Shown in pieces: positions 1 to 5,297 of a stretch of 5,773 nucleotides of DNA; within the stretch, counting starts at the first letter, position 1, and every line of letters begins with the position of its first letter. Source of the stretch: an uncultured Planctomycetaceae bacterium (GTDB taxonomy: Bacteria; Planctomycetota; Planctomycetia; Pirellulales; UBA1268); the NCBI GenBank assembly GCA_937926325.1, contig CALAZQ010000250.1, positions 1 through 5,773 on the forward strand, written 5' to 3'. The notes beneath the pieces are model-generated. The model saw only the letters and a program-made list of their open reading frames with translations, ran no database searches and was not told the origin of the DNA. Position numbers and translations under genes: made by a program.

Positions 1-403
1 GTTGAAGGATCTTCGCGACCTCGACCTCAGCGAGTGTGCGAGCCTCGATGACGCTGGTATGGAGCCCGTCGGCCAACTGGTCAGCCTGCAGCGGCTGAAT
101 CTCTGGCGGGTGCCGGTCGGTGATGCTGGCCTGGCCCGGCTGGCACCACTGACCAGCCTGCGGTGGCTGAACCTCGACAACACGCTGCTCTCCGACGCTG
201 GCCTTCAGGTGTTGGCTGGCTACCGGCAGTTGGAAACCCTGCACCTCGGCTCGACGGCAGTGTCGAATGCTGGCGTCGCAGGCTTGGCGAAGCTCACGTC
301 GCTCCGAGAGCTTTATCTGGCCCGGACCGCCGTGAATGAGGCGGGGATCACGCAGCTGCAAAAAGCGCTGCCGCACACGCGGATTGTCTCAGCCTCGGAG
401 TGA
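1..403 (+). CDS. Leucine-rich repeat protein, C-terminal part (5' end outside window)
   Basis: The frame is open from the window edge to a TGA at 401-403, and the real start is almost certainly upstream: the TTG at position 2 falls inside a repeat. Five leucine-rich repeats are visible, with LxxLxL cores beginning at about residues 4, 29, 53, 77 and 101 of the visible 133, a period of 24-25. Each follows the pattern LxxLxLxxTxVxDAGLxxLxxLxS. The chain ends with 'LQKALPHTRIVSASE', a typical final cap of planctomycete LRR proteins (family knowledge). Such solenoids usually bind protein partners, but the ligand, the localisation and any N-terminal domain cannot be seen here. The gene runs towards the PNP gene, and the two stop codons lie only 8 bp apart. 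The LRR assignment is certain; the function is unknown. Confidence 0.9.
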   Translation, partial: LKDLRDLDLSECASLDDAGMEPVGQLVSLQRLNLWRVPVGDAGLARLAPLTSLRWLNLDNTLLSDAGLQVLAGYRQLETLHLGSTAVSNAGVAGLAKLTSLRELYLARTAVNEAGITQLQKALPHTRIVSASE

Positions 404-420
404 TCACCTGCTCAGATCAC
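400..420. repeat. Perfect 6-bp inverted repeat spanning both convergent stop codons
   Basis: GTGATC at 400-405 and GATCAC at 415-420 are perfect inverted copies around a 9-nt loop. The left arm contains the TGA of the LRR gene and the loop contains the TGA of the PNP gene (412-414 on the minus strand). The stem is short and no T-run follows on either side, so it is at best a weak bidirectional transcription end signal. It could also be chance. Confidence 0.35.
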
Positions 421-1254
421 ACCCGCCTCGACCGCGACATCGCGGACGGCCGCCTCGATGATCGCCCGCAACTTCGGCTCGGCCGAACGGGCGACTTCGA
501 GGATTTTCTCGACGGTGGCGACCTCGAGGGCGTCAGGCAGGCACATGTCGGTGATGACCGAGAGGCCCAGCACCTTGAGGCCGGCATGCACCGCCACGAT
601 CACCTCCGGGACGGTCGACATGCCAACCACATCGGCACCGATGCCCCGGAGGAAGCGATACTCTGCCCTGGTCTCGAGGTTCGGCCCGGTGACTGCCACA
701 TAGACGCCGCGGTGGGCGACGAAGTTTTCACGGCGGGCGACCGCCAGGGCCCGGTCGATCAGCGGCAGGGTGTAGGGGGCCGACATGTCGGGAAAGCGGG
801 GGCCCAGCCGGTCGTCGTTGATGCCGATCAGCGGGTTGTCGTGCATCAGGTTGATATGGTCGTCGATCACCATGATGTCGCCGCTGGTGTAGTGCGGGTT
901 GAGGCCGCCGCAGGCGTTGGTGACGACCAGCAGTTCGGCACCCAGCCGGTGCAACACCCGCACCGGCAGCGTGATCTGGGCCAGCGGATAGCCCTCGTAG
1001 GCGTGCATCCGCCCCTCCAGGACGACCACCGGCACACCCTGGAGCAGTCCGCAGACGAGTTGGCCGGCATGCCCGTGGGCGGTCGAGCGGGCGAAGTGGG
1101 GGATGTCTTCGTAGGGGATCTCGACCCGGTCGGTCACGCCCGCCGCCGCTGCGCCGAGCCCGCTGCCGAGGATGATGCCGACCTTCGGCCGCTCTGGCCA
1201 CCGCTGGCTGATCGTGTCGCAGGCGGCGGTGATCTGGTCGTACTGCTCGAGCAT
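412..1254 (-). CDS. Purine nucleoside phosphorylase, trimeric PNP/MTAP type
   Basis: A 280-residue enzyme of the trimeric PNP family, which uses phosphate to split purine (deoxy)ribonucleosides into base and (deoxy)ribose-1-phosphate in cytoplasmic purine salvage. Visible motifs in order are the phosphate loop GIILGSGLG (27-34), HAGQL (62-66), EGRMHAYEGY (80-89), TNACGGLNP (112-120), GPNLETRAEYR (190-200) and VGMSTVPEVIVA (210-221). The length is normal for the family. Compared with human PNP from memory, Glu201 is kept as E194 and Met219 as M212. The base-contacting Asn243 is Asp (D236 in 'VITDMC') and His257 aligns with Val248, both as in methylthioadenosine phosphorylase. Substrate range is therefore uncertain: inosine/guanosine, or also 6-aminopurine nucleosides. 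The ATG start fits the N-terminus of the family; only a weak GTGAG lies upstream. It follows the TPR gene by 64 bp on the same strand and may be cotranscribed with it. Confidence 0.93.
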   Translation of the reverse strand: MLEQYDQITAACDTISQRWPERPKVGIILGSGLGAAAAGVTDRVEIPYEDIPHFARSTAHGHAGQLVCGLLQGVPVVVLEGRMHAYEGYPLAQITLPVRVLHRLGAELLVVTNACGGLNPHYTSGDIMVIDDHINLMHDNPLIGINDDRLGPRFPDMSAPYTLPLIDRALAVARRENFVAHRGVYVAVTGPNLETRAEYRFLRGIGADVVGMSTVPEVIVAVHAGLKVLGLSVITDMCLPDALEVATVEKILEVARSAEPKLRAIIEAAVRDVAVEAGVI

Positions 1255-1275
1255 TGCTGGGGCTCACTTTCGGGT

Positions 1276-1294
1276 CGGTGGAGGAACGCCACCG
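1276..1294 (-). repeat. Small inverted repeat between the TPR gene and the PNP gene
   Basis: CGGTGG (1276-1281) and CCACCG (1289-1294) form a perfect 6-bp stem with a 7-nt loop in the 64-bp spacer, ending about 21 nt before the PNP start codon. On the minus strand no U-tract follows, so it is not a convincing terminator. It could be a leader hairpin or a processing site in a TPR-PNP transcript, or chance in GC-rich DNA. Confidence 0.25.
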
Positions 1295-1318
1295 CCGGAA
1301 ACGCCCCGCCAGTGGCAA

Positions 1319-1732
1319 TCAGCCCTGGCCGAGCAGACTGCGAAACTCGGGGTCGTCCCGCAGCGAGTCGAGATCGGGATCGACCTCAAGGTGGGCGAGG
1401 TCGTCATAGCCGAGCAGAATCGCCCGCGACAATGAGGCGATCGCCTCACGGGTTTGGCCCGCCCTGGCCAGGGAGCAACCATGATTGTAGCGAACCAGGG
1501 GATCTTTCGGCAGCAGTTCAACCAGCCGGCCATCGAGCTCTACCGCCCGCTCGATTTTTCCCTTCTTCGAAACAAGTTCGGCGAGCACCCGCAGCACCTC
1601 GACGTCGCGGTCATTGCGACTGAGCAGCTGCTCAAAGAAATCGATCTCAAAGTCGAGCTGCGAGAGATTGCCGAACCACCGGCTGCTCCGGGGAGAGGCC
1701 TTCCGTTCTTGCGGGGTATTGGCTCCGGTCAT
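1319..1732 (-). CDS. Small TPR-repeat protein
   Basis: A 137-residue protein with two tetratricopeptide repeats. They cover roughly residues 44-77 (VEVLRVLAELVSKKGKIERA..., ending ...LLPKD) and 78-111 (PLVRYNHGCSLARAGQTREA..., ending ...GYDD). A short helix, LDFEIDFFEQLLSRN (26-40), precedes them. The tail 'HLEVDPDLDSLRDDPEFRSLL' is a widespread ending of bacterial TPR proteins, corresponding to a last helix after the final repeat (family knowledge). There is no signal peptide or membrane segment; the first 20 residues are polar and basic, so a cytoplasmic adaptor is likely. GGAG lies 6 nt before the ATG, the clearest ribosome binding site in the window, which supports this start. It sits 47 bp after the acidic-protein gene and 64 bp before PNP, all on one strand. 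The partner is unknown. Confidence 0.88.
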   Translation of the reverse strand: MTGANTPQERKASPRSSRWFGNLSQLDFEIDFFEQLLSRNDRDVEVLRVLAELVSKKGKIERAVELDGRLVELLPKDPLVRYNHGCSLARAGQTREAIASLSRAILLGYDDLAHLEVDPDLDSLRDDPEFRSLLGQG

Positions 1733-1779
1733 GGCTGACTCCAGCAGATGCGGCCGGGGGCGAGTCGTTCGCCCAGGGG

Positions 1780-2148
1780 CTATTTCTTGCCTCCCGACGG
1801 CTTGCCGGGGGGCGGGGCTTCCGGTTCGAGGTCGTCGGGATGGTCCCAGTCGGGATCGGTCTCTTCCTCCTCGAAGTCGTCGTCAAAGTCGTCATCGAAG
1901 TCGTCAAAACTCGATTCTTCATCGGCCAGCGGGTCGTCGGCGGTCAATCTGTCGTCGTCGCCTACGTCGAGATCATCGTCGCCATCATCAGTCGAGCAGA
2001 CGACAAGGACGGGCTGCCCCCCCCAGACTTCCCCGAGTGGTCGAGTTTCCTGAAAGGACAATCGATTCGGCAGACAACCGCAGGAACCGAGCAACGATCG
2101 GCTCCACAGGCTGCGGACGGTTGGTTCAAGGCAGGATGAATATGGCAT
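1780..2148 (-). CDS. Small Asp/Glu-rich protein of unknown function
   Basis: The open frame gives 122 residues. From residue 54 on it is extremely acidic, with the core FDDFDDDFDDDFEEEE at 81-96, in which Phe recurs every three to four residues. The tail is proline-rich and basic (EAPPPGKPSGGKK). Short proteins with this FDDDFDDDFEEE signature recur in planctomycetes as conserved hypotheticals (recollection, not checked). The first 50 residues look unlike the rest (Cys, Ser and Arg rich) and may not be translated. The first ATG at 2148 has only a distant GAGAAG upstream, and alternatives are in-frame TTG codons at residue 30 or 68. An 8-C run (plus strand, 2017-2024) falls at residues 43-45, where a frameshift would alter the N-terminus. 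No membrane segment is seen. It lies 47 bp before the TPR gene on the same strand. The coding call rests on the composition; no function can be assigned. Confidence 0.6.
   Translation of the reverse strand: MPYSSCLEPTVRSLWSRSLLGSCGCLPNRLSFQETRPLGEVWGGQPVLVVCSTDDGDDDLDVGDDDRLTADDPLADEESSFDDFDDDFDDDFEEEETDPDWDHPDDLEPEAPPPGKPSGGKK
1871..1906. repeat. Three tandem copies of a 12-nt coding repeat
   Basis: The plus strand reads TCGAAGTCGTCG, TCAAAGTCGTCA, TCGAAGTCGTCA in succession. The copies differ at one or two positions. On the minus strand each encodes one FDDD-like unit of the acidic protein. The repeat may have grown by slippage and could vary in number between strains. Confidence 0.7.
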
Positions 2149-2206
2149 GGGGCAAAAGGCTTCTCAAAATGAAAACGAGCCGACGCTGCGGATTGGAAAA
2201 GCTATA

Positions 2207-2239
2207 CCGCCCGCCCTGCTCGGGGAAGGGGGGCGGCGG
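2207..2239 (-). terminator. Possible terminator downstream of argJ
   Basis: CCGCC (2207-2211) pairs with GGCGG (2235-2239), and GCCC (2213-2216) pairs with GGGC (2231-2234), leaving base 2212 bulged. This makes a 9-bp, all-GC stem with a 14-nt loop. Read on the minus strand it lies about 45 bp past the argJ stop and is followed by TATAGCTTTTCC, a poor U-tract. The position fits the end of an argCJ transcript. The broken U-run and long loop keep this tentative. Confidence 0.4.
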
Positions 2240-2284
2240 ATGGGCTGAGGAAATCGGCCTACCGAGGGTGTCGGCAATGGGCCG

Positions 2285-3514
2285 CTACGTGTGGTAATCG
2301 GCATTCAGCCGGACGTATTCGGCGGTGAGGTCGCTGGTGAAGAATAAGATTTCCCCCGGACCGGTACCCAATTCAATGGCAATCGTCGTCTCTCGATTGT
2401 CACGAATCGACGCCGAAACGGCCGCGGCGTCAAACTCGACGGGGGCGGCGTTGCGGAACAGTTCGACACCGTTGACCCGCAGCACCAGCCGGGCCGGATC
2501 GAAGCTGACCCCGGCATAGCCGGCTGCGGAAACGATCCGGCCCCAGTTGGGGTCGGCTCCACTGACTGCCGTTTTGACGAGCGGGCTGTCGGCCACGGAT
2601 CTGGCGACGCGGCGGGCGTCATCACGGTTCTCGGCGCCGGAGACGTCGATGCGAATGATGTGGGTCGCCCCCTCGCCGTCGTCGGCGATTTCGTGGGCAA
2701 GCGTCTGGCAGGCTTGAACCAGCGCCTCTCCGCAGGCTTCCAGGTTTGTGCCCGTCAACGGCTCGGCATCGGCTGCACCATTGGCCAGCAGCAGGACGGT
2801 GTCGTTGGTGCTCATGTGGCCGTCGACACTGACGCAGTTGAAGCTCACCTCGGTCGCCTCGGCCAACAGCCGCTGGGCGTCTTCGGGGGTCAGCGCCGCG
2901 TCGGTGATCAGAATGCCGAGCATGGTGGCCAGTTTGGGACCGATCATCGCCGCCCCCTTGGCCATGCCGAGGAGCCGGAAGGCGTCACCGTCGGCTGACC
3001 GGCCGAAGGACGCCCCCGCCAGCTTCGGCCGCGTGTCGGTCGTCATCAGGCCGCGGGCGGCGGTGACCACGCTGGCCTCGTCATCACCGAGCTGTCCTGC
3101 CGCGGCGCGGATGCCGGCTTCAATTTTTTCCCGGGGCAGAAACTCGCCGATGATGCCGGTCGACATCACCAGCACGCTGCCGTCGAGGCTGCCGATCGCC
3201 TCAGCGGCGGTGGCGGCCATGGCCGCGGTGTCTTCTTCGCCGCGGCTGCCGGTGCAGGCGTTGGCATTGCCCGAGTTGATGACGACGCCGCGAAAGCCGG
3301 TGCCCGGCGTGCGGGCCCGGTCATAGGCGACCGGCGCGGCGTAGACCAGATTCTGGGTGTACACGCCGGCGGCGGTGGCGGGTCGGTCTGAAACGACCAG
3401 CGAAATGTCTTCGCGGGTGGGGTTCCGTTTCAGCCCGGCGTGGAGACCGGCGACGCGAAAGCCGCGGGGCAGGGGGGGCACGGGACCACGGATCGGGGTT
3501 TCAGCGATGGCCAT
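2285..3514 (-). CDS. argJ: ArgJ: glutamate N-acetyltransferase / ornithine acetyltransferase
   Basis: A 409-residue ArgJ-family enzyme. It transfers the acetyl group of N-acetylornithine to glutamate, releasing ornithine and regenerating N-acetylglutamate in the cyclic arginine pathway; some members also use acetyl-CoA. Diagnostic motifs are VVINSGNANACTG (77-89), the oxyanion-hole segment STGIIGE (118-124), MTTDTRPK (157-164) and KGAAMIGPKLATMLGILITDA (186-206). T197 in ATML is the expected nucleophile at which the precursor cleaves itself into alpha and beta chains. GADPNWGRI and the C-terminal YVRLNADYHT are also present. The length is normal and all key residues are seen. The ATG lies 9 bp after the argC stop, so the two are very probably cotranscribed; upstream there is only a weak GAGA. 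Whether it is mono- or bifunctional cannot be read from the sequence, and no argB follows. Confidence 0.96.
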   Translation of the reverse strand: MAIAETPIRGPVPPLPRGFRVAGLHAGLKRNPTREDISLVVSDRPATAAGVYTQNLVYAAPVAYDRARTPGTGFRGVVINSGNANACTGSRGEEDTAAMAATAAEAIGSLDGSVLVMSTGIIGEFLPREKIEAGIRAAAGQLGDDEASVVTAARGLMTTDTRPKLAGASFGRSADGDAFRLLGMAKGAAMIGPKLATMLGILITDAALTPEDAQRLLAEATEVSFNCVSVDGHMSTNDTVLLLANGAADAEPLTGTNLEACGEALVQACQTLAHEIADDGEGATHIIRIDVSGAENRDDARRVARSVADSPLVKTAVSGADPNWGRIVSAAGYAGVSFDPARLVLRVNGVELFRNAAPVEFDAAAVSASIRDNRETTIAIELGTGPGEILFFTSDLTAEYVRLNADYHT

Positions 3515-3523
3515 CGGCAGGTC

Positions 3524-4534
3524 TCAGAGCAATCCGAGGGTTTCCGGAAAACCGTGCATGCAGTTGAAGTTCTGCACGGCGGCCCCCGCGGCCCCTTTGA
3601 CGAGGTTGTCGAGGCAGGAGATCAGCAGCAGCCGACCGCGGACGGCCCGGGCGGTGAGGTCGCAGAAGTTGGTATCGACGGTGTCTTTCGTGCCCGGCAG
3701 GTGATCGACCAGCCGCACGAACCGCTCGCTGCCGTAGGCTTCACGCCAGATGGCGGTCACCTGCTCTTCCGTCACGCCGCTGCGGGGCCGAACGTAGATC
3801 GTCGCCAGAATCCCGCGGTCCATCGGCGCAAGCTGCGGGGTGAAGATCACCTCCGGACGGGTCTCGGCATGCCGGGCGATGATCTGCTCGATCTCCGGCG
3901 TGTGCCGGTGGCGGCCGACGTTGTAGGGCGACAGGCTTTCGTTGCACTCCGGAAAGTGCGTCATCAGTTTTGGCGTGCGGCCGGCGCCGCTGACGCCGCT
4001 TTTGGCATCCACGATGATGTCGTCCGGATCGATCGCCCCGGCCTTCAGCAGCGGGGCCAGCGGCAGGATGGCCGCCGTCGCATAGCAGCCCGGGTTGGCC
4101 ACCAGGTTCGCTGAGGTGATCTGCTCGCGGAAGAGTTCGGGCAGGCCGTAGACCACCGTGCCGAGTCGGTCGGGATCGACATGGCTCTGGCCGTACCAGT
4201 CGGCGTAGGTGGTAGCGTCGTCAAGCCGGTAGTCGGCACTGAGATCGACCACCCGGCAGCCGGCCGCCAGCAGGTCGGGCACGACTGCGGCACTGGCGCA
4301 GTGTGGCAGGCAGCAGAAGACGACATCCGCCCGGCGGCCGAGGTCGGCGGCGGCGAGATCTTCCAGCGGCAGATCGAGCCGGCCGACCAGGCTGGGGTGG
4401 ACGCTCGAGACCGGCGGGCTGCCCTCCTGCCGGCTGGTGACTGCGACAATCTCCACCTCGGGGTGCCGGAGCAGGTGCTTGATCGATTCCAGGGCGGTGT
4501 AGCCGGTGGCACCGAGGAGGGCGACTTTGATCAC
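3524..4534 (-). CDS. argC: ArgC: N-acetyl-gamma-glutamyl-phosphate reductase
   Basis: This NADPH-dependent enzyme reduces N-acetylglutamyl 5-phosphate to the semialdehyde, the third step of arginine synthesis. I place the start at a GTG (4532-4534), giving 336 residues that begin VIKVALLGATGYT, exactly at the Rossmann nucleotide-binding loop as in the family. The frame stays open to an ATG at 4672, but those 46 extra residues are low-complexity, resemble nothing in ArgC and overlap the end of coaB. Catalytic Cys is C150 in NPGCYAT and the catalytic His is H209 in GRHRHTPEI; their 59-residue spacing matches the M. tuberculosis pair Cys158/His217 as I remember it. SGVSGAGR (179-186) and FTPQLAPMDRGIL are also seen. 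Two small departures are Ala in GYTALE where Gly is usual, and Gln in FTPQL where His is common. No clear ribosome binding site precedes the GTG. argJ follows after 9 bp. Confidence 0.94.
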   Translation of the reverse strand: MIKVALLGATGYTALESIKHLLRHPEVEIVAVTSRQEGSPPVSSVHPSLVGRLDLPLEDLAAADLGRRADVVFCCLPHCASAAVVPDLLAAGCRVVDLSADYRLDDATTYADWYGQSHVDPDRLGTVVYGLPELFREQITSANLVANPGCYATAAILPLAPLLKAGAIDPDDIIVDAKSGVSGAGRTPKLMTHFPECNESLSPYNVGRHRHTPEIEQIIARHAETRPEVIFTPQLAPMDRGILATIYVRPRSGVTEEQVTAIWREAYGSERFVRLVDHLPGTKDTVDTNFCDLTARAVRGRLLLISCLDNLVKGAAGAAVQNFNCMHGFPETLGLL

Positions 4535-4637
4535 GGGGCGAATGGTTGCGGGCGAGGTGGCTGGGACGAAATCGAGCGGGCTGGCAGAGGCTGTCGGCTG
4601 GCAGCGAGCGATGAATATAGCAGAGTCGCGGCGGCGG
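4535..4637. other. Spacer between coaB and argC
   Basis: This 103-bp gap before argC holds no gene I can support. On the minus strand, TATATT (plus 4614-4619) could serve as a -10 element for argCJ, but no convincing -35 lies 16-18 bp further upstream. If argCJ has its own promoter it is most likely here; otherwise the genes are read through from coaCB. Confidence 0.25.
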
Positions 4638-5276
4638 TTACGATTTGCCCTCACCTGACTGCCGCTGGTCAATCAGCCGCAGCAGCCAGCGGGCAACGGC
4701 CGACTTCGAGCCCGTCCGGCTGCCGACCAGCCGATGGTGACGGTCGTAGACCTGCACTGCCGTGCTGGTCGCATTGAGGGCGGAAAGATCGTTGAGCACG
4801 ATCAGGTCGCAGCGTTTGGCGGTGATTTTTTCGAGGGCCCGTTTCGGGTTCCCGTCTGGCTCGAGGGCGAAGGCGACCATCCACTGGCCCGGTGCCGCCC
4901 GCCGGGCCAGCGTCGCGATCACGTCGCGGGTCGGTTTGAGTTCAAGGCAAAGGCCCTGCTGTCGCGGCAGTTTGCCGGCAGCCCGGCTGGCTGGTTCAAA
5001 GTCGCAGGGGGCGGCCGTGGCGATCACGCCGTCGATATGTGGCAGCCGCTCAAGGCAGGCGGCGAGCATCTCACCGGTCGTGACAACCGGCACCAAGGCG
5101 GCCGCCGACGGGTATCGCACACTGACCGGACCGCTGACGAGGGTGACCTGGTGGCCAGCAGCCACCGCAGCGCGGGCAATCGCAGCGGCCATCCGGCCGC
5201 TTGAGGCATTGGTGAGATAGCGGACGTCATCGAGGTAGGCCCGGGTGGGGCCGGCCGTGATCAGAATGTGGGCCAT
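4638..5276 (-). CDS. coaB: CoaB: phosphopantothenate-cysteine ligase, stand-alone
   Basis: A 212-residue protein equal to the C-terminal half of bacterial CoaBC. It joins cysteine to 4'-phosphopantothenate through an acyl-nucleotide intermediate (CTP in bacterial enzymes). It opens ILITAGPTRAYLDDVRY (4-20), the nucleotide-binding start of the domain, then TNASSGRM (22-29). N23 matches E. coli Asn210, A88 and D92 in TAAPCDF match Ala275 and Asp279, and K102 matches Lys289, all with the same spacing as in E. coli (from memory). LNDLSALNA (161-169) corresponds to the conserved AND motif. The first ATG places the domain start correctly; GAGG lies about 17 nt upstream, too far for a normal Shine-Dalgarno. 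It follows coaC by 21 bp in the same reading frame, as if one CoaBC gene were divided by a TGA. argC starts about 103 bp downstream. Confidence 0.93.
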   Translation of the reverse strand: MAHILITAGPTRAYLDDVRYLTNASSGRMAAAIARAAVAAGHQVTLVSGPVSVRYPSAAALVPVVTTGEMLAACLERLPHIDGVIATAAPCDFEPASRAAGKLPRQQGLCLELKPTRDVIATLARRAAPGQWMVAFALEPDGNPKRALEKITAKRCDLIVLNDLSALNATSTAVQVYDRHHRLVGSRTGSKSAVARWLLRLIDQRQSGEGKS

Positions 5277-5297
5277 GAACGAATGCGGGCGGAGGCC

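Noticed and set aside
400..1623. A 407-codon open frame on the plus strand opposite PNP and the TPR gene.
   Set aside because: It runs antisense to two clearly recognised genes, has a His/Asp/Arg/Gly-rich composition typical of the complement of GC-rich codons, and shows no domain.
1748..2053. Plus-strand frame with a Ser/Lys repeat (SSSSKSSSKSSSKSSK).
   Set aside because: It is the exact antisense of the FDDD repeats of the acidic protein. The minus-strand reading gives the known planctomycete-like acidic pattern and fits the strand of its neighbours.
2748..3326. Plus-strand frame of 192 codons opposite argJ.
   Set aside because: It is a shadow of argJ, which carries all family motifs.
4612..4619. 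TGAATATA upstream of argC, resembling half of an ArgR operator.
   Set aside because: The second inverted half is missing and ArgR control is not established in planctomycetes; it could easily be chance.
4535..4672. A 46-residue N-terminal extension of ArgC from an upstream ATG.
   Set aside because: It has no similarity to ArgC, overlaps the coaB end, and the GTG at 4534 begins exactly at the nucleotide-binding loop.
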